From Flavipsychrobacter sp. (lineage in GTDB: Bacteria; Bacteroidota; Bacteroidia; Chitinophagales; Chitinophagaceae), in assembly GCA_017849575.1 (NCBI GenBank), contig JAFIGV010000014.1, positions 186,001 to 250,000 on the forward strand: a stretch of 64,000 nt of DNA. Reading direction: 5' to 3'. The notes beneath the pieces are model-generated. The model saw only the letters and a program-made list of their open reading frames with translations, had not been told where the DNA came from and did no database searches. This document shows, in pieces, positions 26,181 to 34,570 of the stretch; within the stretch, counting starts at the first letter, position 1; every line of letters begins with the position of its first letter. A program made the position numbers and the translations under genes.

Positions 26181-26993
26181 ATGATACATCATGTTACACC
26201 CATTCCTGTTTTGCACTTGCTTTCCAGACTTGATGAACATTTCATTGATTTCTGTGAGCAGAGGACCGAAGAGGATTTTATGAGACCAACAGCACATCAC
26301 GGAAGAACGGTACAGCAAATTCTTAGCCTTTGGTTGTTTGACACGATGAAGATGCTATCGGGATTGGAGCCGTCCGGACGAAGCTCTGCAACGCACAGCC
26401 ATCGGCAACAGGGAGAGGATCACTGGCTCAGCGCAACCCGGGAAATGCACCCGCGGGTCCTGCAAACCATGAACACTAATAGCTGCCGCGAGCTGAATGT
26501 ACTATTGAGTGACCTTGATCCCTGGCAGCCGTCAATACTGCCCTTGCCGGATGCGGGAGAAGAGATTGCCAGAAACTGGTATCTGCAGGCCGTGATGTAT
26601 GCCAAACGCTGGATGTATCAGCAGCTCATTAGGGATACATTTCAGGACAATGGGCTCATGATCCGGGAATATTCGCATCCCTTTTTCGAAACAGTGATGT
26701 GCTTGTTGCCGGGTGCACTCAAAAACATCGATGCTGTAACCGGTACGAGTGTATGTATTCGAATTAGAGATGGCCATGATGATGAATGGCATGTAAACAA
26801 AACCGATGAAGGCTGGGTGCTGCGGCATTCCACCGAAGTAGCGCCACTCAGCACCGTTGTGATGGACGCCGGAATAGCCTGGAAACTATTCTGCGAATGT
26901 CTGTCCGGGCCCGAACAAAAAGCCCGGATCCGGATCACCGGCGTTCCGCAACTCGGGGCGGCGGCGCTACGCCTTACTCCCAGGATCATTTAG
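26181..26993 (+). CDS. DinB/MDMPI-like (mycothiol-dependent maleylpyruvate isomerase N-terminal fold) protein
   Basis: The 270-residue product begins MIHHVTPIPVLHLLSRLDEHFIDF and has His residues placed as in the DinB four-helix metal site (HHGRTVQQIL, and YSHPFFETVMCLLPGAL further on). The C-terminal part ends WKLFCECLSGPEQKARIRITGVPQLG, like the C-terminal module of MDMPI proteins. Such proteins are thiol- or metal-dependent transferases, often of unknown substrate. An upstream ATG (26142) would overlap DUF4291 by 26 nt; 26181 lies cleanly after it and is preferred. The assignment is by pattern and is moderate. Confidence 0.65.
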   Translation: MIHHVTPIPVLHLLSRLDEHFIDFCEQRTEEDFMRPTAHHGRTVQQILSLWLFDTMKMLSGLEPSGRSSATHSHRQQGEDHWLSATREMHPRVLQTMNTNSCRELNVLLSDLDPWQPSILPLPDAGEEIARNWYLQAVMYAKRWMYQQLIRDTFQDNGLMIREYSHPFFETVMCLLPGALKNIDAVTGTSVCIRIRDGHDDEWHVNKTDEGWVLRHSTEVAPLSTVVMDAGIAWKLFCECLSGPEQKARIRITGVPQLGAAALRLTPRII

Positions 26994-27016
26994 CATAGAA
27001 AGTGTGCCATATCAAA

Positions 27017-27024
27017 TATCTTTG
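27017..27024 (+). promoter_or_regulatory. Candidate -7 promoter box of trmB
   Basis: TATCTTTG matches TAnnTTTG and ends 7 nt before the ATG at 27032. If used, the mRNA would begin at or next to the start codon. No TTG lies at the usual -33 spacing. Confidence 0.4.
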
Positions 27025-27031
27025 CCGGCCT

Positions 27032-27736
27032 ATGGGGCAAAAAAAGTTAGTGCGCTTTGAGGCGATAAAGACCTATGCAAATGTGTTGCAGAACCCGGAA
27101 GGAATGAAGGGAAAATGGAGCGAATTCTTTGGCAACACCCACCCCATCACCCTGGAGCTTGCCTGCGGTAAGGGGGAATATAGCACAAACCTGGGCCGTC
27201 AGCATAAGGATCGTAACTTCATTGGCGTAGACATCAAGGGAAACAGGATTTACATTGGGGCAAAAACAGCTTTAAAAGAACAATTAAATAATGTTGGTTT
27301 TCTGAGAACACAAATCGGAAAGGTTACGGATTATTTTGAGTCCGGCGAAGTGGAAGAGATATGGATCATATTTCCGGATCCGTTCCTGCGTGCTTCCAAG
27401 GCCAAAAACAGATTAACCCACGCCCGATTTCTGAAGCTGTACCAGCAAATTTTACCTCCGGGAGCAAAGATCAACCTGAAAACAGACTCCCGCGAACTGT
27501 ATGACTTCACAAAAGAGACCCTGGCGGAGCAAGGCTGCTTTGTGCACGAAGATATTGCAGACCTCTACGGTCAGGGCAAGGCTACCGGTGCACTGGCCAT
27601 CAGAACATTTTACGAAGAGATGCACCTTGCCGAAGGACGAACGATTTATTTTATTTCTTTCTCCCTGCCAGAGCATCCCATCGTGGTGCCGGAGAAGAAA
27701 AAGAAAATGGAAGATGAAGCAGTTGAAAAAGGATGA
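27032..27736 (+). CDS. trmB: tRNA (guanine-N7-)-methyltransferase
   Basis: The 234-residue enzyme shows the TrmB motifs: LELACGKGEYSTNLGRQHKD (SAM binding), FIGVDIKGNRIYIGAKTAL, and the IIFPDPFLRASKAKNRLTHARFL catalytic/RNA-binding segment. It methylates G46 in the tRNA variable loop. The variant FPDPFLR replaces the usual FPDPWPK, a form common in Bacteroidetes. An in-frame GTG at 27002 is possible but ATG 27032 gives the normal MGQKKLVRF start. The 3' end overlaps the next gene by 23 nt. Confidence 0.96.
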   Translation: MGQKKLVRFEAIKTYANVLQNPEGMKGKWSEFFGNTHPITLELACGKGEYSTNLGRQHKDRNFIGVDIKGNRIYIGAKTALKEQLNNVGFLRTQIGKVTDYFESGEVEEIWIIFPDPFLRASKAKNRLTHARFLKLYQQILPPGAKINLKTDSRELYDFTKETLAEQGCFVHEDIADLYGQGKATGALAIRTFYEEMHLAEGRTIYFISFSLPEHPIVVPEKKKKMEDEAVEKG

Positions 27737-28232
27737 AGACTATTACGTTTTGCCGGATGGCAGGTATGTAATGACCGAACATTATCTGCTGAAACGGGGA
27801 TATTGCTGCGGCAACGGATGTTTGCATTGTCCTTATGACTATGCGAACGTGCCGGCGCCAAAACGGTCTCGTTTGTTAGAGCAACGAAGAGCGCATCATG
27901 AAAAAGCTGATGACAGCATTTACGAAGCCATCTACGACATTGTGCGCCTGATTCCTCCGGGCAGAGTGAGCAGTTACGGCGCTATTGCTGCCGCACTTGG
28001 GGCTAAGACCGGTGCAAGATTAGTGGGATACGCCATGAATGCAAGTCATCAGGCTAAGCCGCCTGTTCCCGCACACCGCGTTGTCAATCGTGTGGGCATG
28101 CTGACCGGCAAACACCATTTTGCCTATCCTGCCCAAATGCAGGAACTGCTGCAGCAGGAAGGCGTGGACGTGGCAGAAGACAAGGTGCTGCATTTCGATC
28201 AGATTTTCTGGGACCCGGCACGGGAACTTTAG
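27714..28232 (+). CDS. DUF5522 - alkyltransferase-like (ATL) fusion protein
   Basis: One uninterrupted 172-residue frame joins two modules. Residues ~8-45 are a DUF5522 Cys cluster (RGYCCGNGCLHCPYDY; Cys31, 32, 36, 39) that could bind a metal. Residues ~70-172 are an MGMT-like domain: IPPGRVSSYGAIAAALG (DNA-binding helix-turn-helix), ARLVGYAMNAS, and PAHRVVNRVGMLTGKHHF. Ala120 stands where the methyl-accepting cysteine of MGMT (PCHR) would be, so it should bind O6-alkylguanine without repairing it, flagging lesions for other repair as ATL proteins do. No in-frame ATG could start the second module alone. The start overlaps trmB by 23 nt, so translation is probably coupled. Confidence 0.88.
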   Translation: MKQLKKDEDYYVLPDGRYVMTEHYLLKRGYCCGNGCLHCPYDYANVPAPKRSRLLEQRRAHHEKADDSIYEAIYDIVRLIPPGRVSSYGAIAAALGAKTGARLVGYAMNASHQAKPPVPAHRVVNRVGMLTGKHHFAYPAQMQELLQQEGVDVAEDKVLHFDQIFWDPAREL

Positions 28233-28314
28233 AACATTTTTTGCACCCTGCTGCTTTTAACCCGGTGCTATCCCCATGCTGTGGAAAAGCTATTTCTCTA
28301 ATCTATGGTGCTAT

Positions 28315-28346
28315 TTGCGGCCTATCGGATATTGCGTGTAACTTTA
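28315..28346 (+). promoter_or_regulatory. Candidate promoter of thioredoxin gene
   Basis: TTG (28315-28317), 21 nt, then TAACTTTA (28339-28346), one mismatch to TAnnTTTG. The predicted start is ~30 nt before the trxA ATG. Confidence 0.42.
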
Positions 28347-28383
28347 CCGCTCATTATTTCAAAACTATTAAATAGCGTATAAA

Positions 28384-28701
28384 ATGGCAGCGGTATTCAC
28401 AGATGCAAATTTTGAGGCAGAAGTGTTACAAACAGATCAGTTATCTGTAATTGACTTTTGGGCACCCTGGTGCGGCCCATGTCTTGCAATTGGTCCTACT
28501 ATAGAGACACTGGCTAAGGAGTACGAAGGAAAGATAAAAGTTGGTAAAGTTAACGTGGACGAAAACCCACAACTTTCCATTAATTACGGCATTACTTCTA
28601 TACCTGCCGTACTGTTCATCAAGAATGGTCAGGTGGTAGATAAGCAGGTAGGCGCTGCGCCAAAAAATGTTTTCGAAAAGAAAATTCAGCAGCATCTCTG
28701 A
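28384..28701 (+). CDS. trxA: Thioredoxin
   Basis: The 105-residue protein has the thioredoxin active site WAPWCGPC (Cys30, Cys33) and the cis-proline region [24 protein letters not shown]. It has no signal peptide, so it is a cytoplasmic disulfide reductant, presumably recycled by the TrxB encoded at 8780. It has its own candidate promoter and a good terminator, so it is likely monocistronic. Confidence 0.97.
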   Translation: MAAVFTDANFEAEVLQTDQLSVIDFWAPWCGPCLAIGPTIETLAKEYEGKIKVGKVNVDENPQLSINYGITSIPAVLFIKNGQVVDKQVGAAPKNVFEKKIQQHL

Positions 28702-28728
28702 GGCATTTCTGAATGGAATCAGATCAAG

Positions 28729-28757
28729 GTCCCGCAGTTGCTGTGGGACTTTTTTTT
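28729..28757 (+). terminator. Rho-independent terminator after trxA
   Basis: The 9-bp stem GTCCCGCAG / CTGTGGGAC has one G-T pair and a TTG loop, followed by eight T residues. Confidence 0.88.
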
Positions 28758-28920
28758 ATCCTTGTACCGGACATCTCTGCCAGAGACAGACCGGTCAGTG
28801 AAGAGCCTGCAAAACACGGTTCATTTTTGCCCGCAGTTTCCCTGTAGTTCCCTTAATTTGCAGGTCAGGAGGTATAATAATTGTATCTTGGGCAAAGCAA
28901 AGCGCAGTTATAGCAACTAA

Positions 28921-29988
28921 ATGAAGCAGTTAACAATTATCAACGATCCCATCTACAAAAAGCCGGATCATTTTACCGCCATCGACCGTTTTTTTCTGCG
29001 GTTCATTAAGGATGAAAGGGACTTACCTTTTGCCTGGCTCACCGCTAAGATTTCTTTGACGCTGGTACCGCTGGGCATCTTGCTGTATATGCCTTTTATC
29101 CAGGGCTGGGTTTGGTGGGTAATAGCCGCCGCTTATGCATACTTCAACAACTTCGTCTATAAAGGTCCCTTTGGCCTTATGCTTCATTGTACCAGCCACC
29201 GTGCATTTTTTAAACGCGAATACAATGGGCTGAATCACTATCTCCCCTGGATCATCGCTCCATTTTTTGGTCATTCGCCTGAGACCTATTACACTCACCA
29301 CGTAGGGATGCACCATGCCGAAAATAATCTGGAGGATGATGAAAGCAGCACCATGCCGTTCCAGCGCGATTCTTTGCGCGACTTTGGTATCTATTTCGGT
29401 GTATTTCTGTTTACGGGCATTTATCACCTGGCTGCTTATTTCTTTCGTAAAAAACGGAAAAGGCTTCTATATCGCTCAGTACGCGGCGAACTGCTTTTTA
29501 TCTTCTTTTGCGTAGGGATGAGTTTTGTCAATTTTATGGCTACACTCTGGGTATTTATCATACCCTTTTTTCTCTATCGGTTGATCGCCATGATGGGAAA
29601 CTGGGCGCAACATGCGTTTATTGATCCGGCAGACCCGGGTAATGATTATCGCAACAGCATTACCTGCATCAATACCCAATACAATGTGAAGTGCTGGAAC
29701 GATGGATACCATATCAGCCACCATGAAAAGCAAACCATGCACTGGACAGACCATCCCGTGTACTTTCAGCAAACGCTGCAGAAATACATCGATAATAAAG
29801 CTATCGTGTTTGATGGCATTCACTTTCTGCATGTGTTCTTCTGGCTGATGCGCAAACGTTACGACCTGTTGGCGCGGCATTACGTAGATATTGGCAGCAG
29901 ATTCCGGAGCGATGAAGAAGTCATTGCCTTCCTGAAAAGCAGAACTAAAAAAATTCCTTTCAATACAGTTCATCCGGCGTTGGCATAG
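28921..29988 (+). CDS. Membrane fatty acid desaturase family protein
   Basis: The 355-residue polytopic protein has three histidine clusters for a di-iron centre: HCTSHRAFF, HHVGMHHAENN and HISHHEKQTMHW. Hydrophobic segments lie between them (LVPLGILLYMPFIQGWVWWVI, FGIYFGVFLFTGIYHLAAYF). It belongs to the membrane-bound desaturase/hydroxylase superfamily and probably inserts a double bond or hydroxyl in a lipid acyl chain using O2. The exact substrate is not predictable. Its last 29 bp overlap the convergent alkB-like gene, so the two messages are complementary at their ends. Confidence 0.88.
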   Translation: MKQLTIINDPIYKKPDHFTAIDRFFLRFIKDERDLPFAWLTAKISLTLVPLGILLYMPFIQGWVWWVIAAAYAYFNNFVYKGPFGLMLHCTSHRAFFKREYNGLNHYLPWIIAPFFGHSPETYYTHHVGMHHAENNLEDDESSTMPFQRDSLRDFGIYFGVFLFTGIYHLAAYFFRKKRKRLLYRSVRGELLFIFFCVGMSFVNFMATLWVFIIPFFLYRLIAMMGNWAQHAFIDPADPGNDYRNSITCINTQYNVKCWNDGYHISHHEKQTMHWTDHPVYFQQTLQKYIDNKAIVFDGIHFLHVFFWLMRKRYDLLARHYVDIGSRFRSDEEVIAFLKSRTKKIPFNTVHPALA

Positions 29989-31042
29989 TACTTCCGATCA
30001 GTCCTTCATTTCGGTAGCGCTCAATGCGCCTGTTCATGATATAGAACCAAAGCGGTGGAAGCATAGCCAGTAACATGCTTCCCGGATAGCCTGCAGGAAG
30101 TTGCGGCGCATGGGCATGATGCCGGAGGGTCTGATATTTTTTGCTGGCGAGATAATGATGGTCACTGTGACGACTCAGTTCAAACAACATGATCCTGCCC
30201 AGAATGTGATTGCTGTTCCAGCTATGTTCGGGCAAAGCACGTTCGTAAGATCCATCACGGGTTTCCCTCCTTCTGAGCCCGTAGTGTTCAATGTAGTTCA
30301 CCGTTTCCAGCAATAAAATTCCGATGAGGGCGGCAAACAAAAAGCAGACAGCAACGAATCTGCCAAATACCAACACAATAGAGACAAGAAAGAGCACCTG
30401 AACGAGCTGATAGTGCAACATTTCATTTTGATACCAGCGCCGGCCTTTTCTTTTTTGTTCCGCCGATGCAATGGTCCATGCTTTTCGATAAACTCCCGTA
30501 ATACTTCTCCACCAGAATCGATACAGTGATTGGTGCAGCGGAGCAGAACTCGGATCCTGAGGAGTGCCTACATATTTGTGATGTCCGCGATTATGTTCGA
30601 TGTAAAAATGCATGTACATCGAAGTAAGCAGTAATGACTTTGCGAGGAGACGCTCGAAACCACTGCGGCGGTGACCCAATTCATGCGCCACGTTGATCCC
30701 AAAGATGCCGCACAAAAGCCCCATTGTGAGCACACGTCCCAGAATGTTGACCGGGCTTATATCCGACTGCTGCATGCTGTGTAAAAAGCGGAACAGCAAC
30801 AAATACTGAAGCGGAACCACCAGATAAAGCCATACATCATATACCCGATCTTTTCTGAGGACGGCCTCTTCAGCAGCATCCGGATTTCTTTCGTCAGGTC
30901 TCCAAAAAAGCTCGGCCAACGGAATGAGTACAAACGCATAGACCACGGGTAGCCACACCCAAATGCCCGTGGTGCTAAAGCTATGCGCCGCGGCCAGAAA
31001 GATCAGCAGCGGCGACAGATATTTTGCGGCTCTCCATCGCAT
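29960..31042 (-). CDS. alkB: AlkB-type alkane/fatty-chain hydroxylase (membrane di-iron monooxygenase)
   Basis: The 360-residue protein has all AlkB boxes in order: HELGHRR, EHNRGHHKYVGTPQDPSSA, NYIEHYGL (the HYG motif that separates AlkB from desaturases) and RHSDHHYLASKKYQTLRH. Several membrane segments precede them. AlkB enzymes hydroxylate the terminal carbon of alkanes or related chains with O2 and electrons from rubredoxin. No rubredoxin or rubredoxin reductase lies nearby, so the electron donor is unknown. It follows a DUF3575 gene by 43 nt on the same strand, probably as an operon, and overlaps the convergent desaturase gene by 29 bp. Confidence 0.9.
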   Translation of the reverse strand: MRWRAAKYLSPLLIFLAAAHSFSTTGIWVWLPVVYAFVLIPLAELFWRPDERNPDAAEEAVLRKDRVYDVWLYLVVPLQYLLLFRFLHSMQQSDISPVNILGRVLTMGLLCGIFGINVAHELGHRRSGFERLLAKSLLLTSMYMHFYIEHNRGHHKYVGTPQDPSSAPLHQSLYRFWWRSITGVYRKAWTIASAEQKRKGRRWYQNEMLHYQLVQVLFLVSIVLVFGRFVAVCFLFAALIGILLLETVNYIEHYGLRRRETRDGSYERALPEHSWNSNHILGRIMLFELSRHSDHHYLASKKYQTLRHHAHAPQLPAGYPGSMLLAMLPPLWFYIMNRRIERYRNEGLIGSTMPTPDELY

Positions 31043-31085
31043 AGAAGACGAAATCAGATTAGATCATTCGCCACAACTGTACCGC

Positions 31086-31859
31086 TTAAAACGTAAATCC
31101 AAGACACAAGCCTGTACGCAAACCGGGCAGCGAGATTTTGTTTTCAGCCTTCACAGACGTGTTGGTCACTGTGGCGTTAAACTTATTACCGCTGAAGCCT
31201 ATGCTCTCAATGGTTTCCTCAAGGCTAAGCTTATCTTCCGTTGTAAGGTCGGTAAAGTCGCCCGAAGCTTCAAGACTCAGATTGTAGCTTGCATATTGCG
31301 GTCCGAGAATCCACCAATCGAGCGAGACATGACTTCCGAAATGCCATTGCGCTCCGAGCAAAAAGCCGCCGGAAAATGCCGTAGTGCGCCCTTTCAGATC
31401 CACAGGCTTGTAGGTGCCATCACTTTTTTTGTACTTATAATACCAGTCAATATTGTAGCCGGCAATACGAACAAACGGTGCGATGTAAAATCCATTATTG
31501 GGTTTCTTTCCAAAGTAATAGCGAAATTCGGGAGTGATCGCCCAGCTACTCACCTTAGCATTGTTGACAAAATCGAGGCCGGCATCCGTGGTGTCTCCCT
31601 TATCGGTCTCCATAGCATTTCGCACAGTGGACTGAAACGGAATCGACCCCTTCGGCATAAAGCGAAACCCTAAGGCGACAGAGGTTTTTGGAGATAGTGA
31701 ACGTTCATACTGGAAGGAAAAACTGCGGAGTGCCAGGGCAAACAAGTTGATTTTGACATTATTCTTTGGAAAAGGCTCGACGCTGCGGGTGGCACTTTCC
31801 TGCGCACGACCCATCCATCCGGTTAATACAAAAAGGGTGCAAAGTGCGGTTTTTTTCAT
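31086..31859 (-). CDS. DUF3575 family outer-membrane beta-barrel-like protein
   Basis: The 257-residue product has a signal peptide (MKKTALCTLFVLTGWMGRAQ). Its mature region starts NNVKINLFALALRSFSFQYERSLSPKTSVALGFRF, typical of DUF3575. Alternating aromatic strands (FYIAPFVRIAGYNIDWYYKY, FSGGFLLGAQWHFG) and a C-terminal aromatic residue (LGFTF) suggest a small beta-barrel in the outer membrane. No enzymatic motif is visible. The alkB-like gene follows after 43 nt, so this could be a porin-like partner for hydrophobic substrates, but that is only an inference from position. Confidence 0.82.
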   Translation of the reverse strand: MKKTALCTLFVLTGWMGRAQESATRSVEPFPKNNVKINLFALALRSFSFQYERSLSPKTSVALGFRFMPKGSIPFQSTVRNAMETDKGDTTDAGLDFVNNAKVSSWAITPEFRYYFGKKPNNGFYIAPFVRIAGYNIDWYYKYKKSDGTYKPVDLKGRTTAFSGGFLLGAQWHFGSHVSLDWWILGPQYASYNLSLEASGDFTDLTTEDKLSLEETIESIGFSGNKFNATVTNTSVKAENKISLPGLRTGLCLGFTF

Positions 31860-32034
31860 TGATCTGCGTTTTCAGCAAGATAATCAATGCCGATAAGAAA
31901 GCAAGGCAACATCCATCCCTTTGTTTTTCAGCCACCTGCCTGCACTCATCCTTCACTTTAACAAAAAGTAAATGGCGGTACAGCCCGTGTGGAACAACTT
32001 TTTTTAAGATTGACAAGAACCGAAACTTATTGCA

Positions 32035-32718
32035 ATGAAGAGAATAAGAACAATAATGGCATTAGGACTGGCCATCGGAACATTAACGACAGGATGCTCC
32101 ACCTACAAGCGCATGAACAATACGGAAAAAGGAGCGGTGATCGGCGCTGCCGGTGGCGCGGTAGCCGGTGGAGTAATTGGAAAAGTTGCGGGCAATAATC
32201 CCGCCCTCGGTGCCGTGATTGGTACCGTAGTAGGTGGTGCAGGAGGTGCCATCATCGGCAGGCACATGGATAAGCAGGCAAAAGAGATAGAGCAAACGGT
32301 GCCAGGAGCTGAAGTAGAGCGCGTAGGTGAAGGAATTGTAGTCAACTTCAATGAAAAAGTGTTGTTCGGTTACGACCAGGCTACACTTAATGGTAATGCC
32401 TACAATGCCCTCAACCAACTGGTGAGTGTACTGAAAAAATATAACGAGACTGATCTGAAAATTTACGGTCATACGGACAGCAAAGGTTCAGAAGCCTACA
32501 ATCAGCGACTTTCGGAGCGAAGGGCCATGGCCGTAGCCGATTACCTGGCGGCGCAGGGTATCTCACGCTCTCGGATGACCACCTATGGCTATGGTGAGTC
32601 GGCACCAAAGTGTACGAATGATACAGAAGAAGGAAGGGCTTGCAATCGCCGTGTGGAATTTGCCATCACAGCCAACCAGCAGATGCAGCAGGAAGCCATG
32701 CGCGAAGCGAATCAGTAG
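32035..32718 (+). CDS. OmpA family lipoprotein with glycine-zipper segment
   Basis: The 227-residue protein has a lipobox ending TTGC (Cys21). A glycine-zipper region (about residues 32-78, AVIGAAGGAVAGGVIGKVAG repeats) is followed by a C-terminal OmpA-like peptidoglycan-binding domain (LKIYGHTDSKGSEAYNQRLSERRA ... GYGESAPKCTNDTEEGRACNRRVEFAI). It should anchor the outer membrane to peptidoglycan. The combination matches YiaD/Pal-like lipoproteins. It stands alone, divergent from the DUF3575 gene, and a hairpin terminator follows. Confidence 0.95.
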   Translation: MKRIRTIMALGLAIGTLTTGCSTYKRMNNTEKGAVIGAAGGAVAGGVIGKVAGNNPALGAVIGTVVGGAGGAIIGRHMDKQAKEIEQTVPGAEVERVGEGIVVNFNEKVLFGYDQATLNGNAYNALNQLVSVLKKYNETDLKIYGHTDSKGSEAYNQRLSERRAMAVADYLAAQGISRSRMTTYGYGESAPKCTNDTEEGRACNRRVEFAITANQQMQQEAMREANQ

Positions 32719-32747
32719 TTATTTTTATCCTTTGATTTTTTTACCAG

Positions 32748-32782
32748 AGCACTGCCCCTCACGGCGGTGCTTCTGCTTTTTT
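32748..32782 (+). terminator. Terminator after the OmpA lipoprotein gene
   Basis: The 9-bp stem AGCACTGCC / GGCGGTGCT (32748-32756, 32763-32771) contains one T-G pair and is followed by TCTGCTTTTTT. The T tract is displaced by a few bases. Confidence 0.6.
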
Positions 32783-32787
32783 CCGCG

Positions 32788-33834
32788 CTAATTTTCTTCC
32801 TCGAAATAGATCTTATAAAAGTGCATGCCCATTCCGGCATCATAACCCTTTTCGATCAGGTCTTTATTGCCATGGATGTACACATGAAAGTTCTTATCCA
32901 GCTTCAGGACACTCTTGTATATTCTTGATTGCTTCCTGACCGCATTGCCGGATATTCCGAAGGCTTCGTCAAAGCTGATGTCCCGCTCATCCGCATACTG
33001 CTTCTCGTATTTTCGGAAAGACTCAATTACCTCCGGGATCTGGAGGACTTCTTCCTCGAATTCATTTCGGCTGAACTGTTCGTTCTTTTTAAAATAGTTT
33101 ACCGATTTGTTGAGCAGATCGATTTGTTCTACCCGCGACACTTCAAATTCTCCGGGTATCTGTTCTACTACATAAGATTTATACATGCTCATGTAATCCT
33201 GTGTAGCATGAAACTCGTCGGACGCTGCACGGAGTTTAAGAAACTTATCTTTCCAGAACTGAGCCTCGCCCCCTTTATTCGTGCGGTCAGTCACCAGCAC
33301 CCTGTACCCATTGTCTTCATCGAGCTGCAGTATAAGGCAGGCTTTATCAGGCTTTGACGGATGGATGCCCTCATCGGCATGGAAATAGTAGCGCTTATCT
33401 TTTTCTTCAATCTTCAGAAAGTTTTCTTTCACTTCGGTTTTATAGATACCAATAGCCTGAACTACATGCTGATCTGCTTTCAATCCCCGAAAGAATGCGA
33501 CGTGCAATTCTCCGCTTTTGATATTTGGAAGATCTGTTGCTTCAAAAAGATTGCGCGCAATGCTGATGCTGTGTCGCAACAAATCTTCGGGCGCATCAAA
33601 TATCTGCCGTGCATAATGACGGACCTCGTTGAGCGCAAGGTCTGAAGGATGCCAGAAATTGTAGGCTTCCGCTTCGGGAAGACTGTTGAGAAAATAACCC
33701 TGCAACAAACTCTTTACCCGCTCTTCCGAAAGATCTACAAGCTCTTTCGTCAGGGACAACTCCTCCCCTGCTGCACGGTTTCCGATATAGTGAGTGGCCA
33801 GCGCCTCAAGTTGCGCCTCTGCAATGATGATCAT
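32788..33834 (-). CDS. Nucleoid-associated protein (NdpA/YejK family)
   Basis: The 348-residue product starts MIIIAEAQLEALATHYIGN and shows the family pattern: HYARQIFDAPEDLLRHSISIARNLFEAT, SGELHVAFFRGLK, KACLILQLDEDNGYRVLVTDRTNKGGEAQFWKDKFLKL and YKSYVVEQIPGEFEVSR. The C-terminal half ends with HVYIHGNKDLIEKGYD and MHFYKIYFEEE. These 37-kDa proteins bind the nucleoid in Gram-negative bacteria; the Bacteroidetes version is typically annotated as nucleoid-associated. The frame extends to 33906, but the first family-like Met is at 33834, which also avoids overlap with the divergent gene at 33905. Confidence 0.85.
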   Translation of the reverse strand: MIIIAEAQLEALATHYIGNRAAGEELSLTKELVDLSEERVKSLLQGYFLNSLPEAEAYNFWHPSDLALNEVRHYARQIFDAPEDLLRHSISIARNLFEATDLPNIKSGELHVAFFRGLKADQHVVQAIGIYKTEVKENFLKIEEKDKRYYFHADEGIHPSKPDKACLILQLDEDNGYRVLVTDRTNKGGEAQFWKDKFLKLRAASDEFHATQDYMSMYKSYVVEQIPGEFEVSRVEQIDLLNKSVNYFKKNEQFSRNEFEEEVLQIPEVIESFRKYEKQYADERDISFDEAFGISGNAVRKQSRIYKSVLKLDKNFHVYIHGNKDLIEKGYDAGMGMHFYKIYFEEEN

Positions 33835-33904
33835 AGACAACCGCGAAAATAAGCAACGAAGGTTTTGCAGCGCTTTTGTATTTTGTTGGTCAACAAGGCC
33901 CGCC

Positions 33905-34360
33905 ATGTACTTCCGTTCGTTTCTTGGTCTGCTTTATAGTATTGTTGCAGTGCTTGCTCCGACCCTGGCGCATGCGCAGTTGAAATTGTATGGTGGCAGG
34001 CAAAACGACAACAATTGTAAAGTTTTTTTTCTCGTCAATCCCACCGACAGCATCTATTATATAGCAGGACTGCAGCAAAACCAGCTATCAGATTGCCAGA
34101 CATTTAGCAGCAAAATCATGACCCATTCCGGGCGGCTGAGAATCAATGTAAGTATAAATGAAGAGGCCTACCTGCTGCTGCTGCCAAAAGATACTATCGC
34201 CTATAAAATTCTGATCAGCGCCAACAGTCTGGAACGGGATATGGAAATGCAGGTTTTACTGCGCCATAGTACTGAGGTGATCAATACCAACAACGACAAA
34301 AGACGCAACCGCCAGATAAAGCGGTTAGACGGCCGTACGCTTATACTGAAGCTGGAGTAA
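33905..34360 (+). CDS. Hypothetical secreted protein
   Basis: I do not recognise a family. The 151-residue product has a signal peptide (MYFRSFLGLLYSIVAVLAPTLAHAQ). The mature part is beta-rich (VFFLVNPTDSIYYIAG, GRLRINVSINEEAYLLLLP, MEMQVLLRHSTEVI) and ends with a basic RRNRQIKRLDGR segment and LILKLE. The frame is open further upstream, but that part overlaps the divergent NdpA-like gene, so 33905 is chosen. The 210 nt after it hold no clear feature. Confidence 0.65.
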   Translation: MYFRSFLGLLYSIVAVLAPTLAHAQLKLYGGRQNDNNCKVFFLVNPTDSIYYIAGLQQNQLSDCQTFSSKIMTHSGRLRINVSINEEAYLLLLPKDTIAYKILISANSLERDMEMQVLLRHSTEVINTNNDKRRNRQIKRLDGRTLILKLE

Positions 34361-34570
34361 GAACAAAACCTCGTTGATCTGAATGAGGGAAATTCATTGT
34401 TCTTCTATTAAGATGAGCTGCACTGTGCAAAGTAGAATATGCGGAAGATGACGAAGAATACTGTAAAAGGTTTGAAATCGTTTCATGCTATAGCCAGTCT
34501 GAGGGAGCCGAAATAAGCCCTACGAAATCAGACCATGAAAAATTCGGGCCTTGTTAACGAGCCGATAGCA

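Noticed and set aside
28738-28920. 60-residue ORF after thioredoxin
   Set aside because: It covers the trxA terminator and its product has no protein character.
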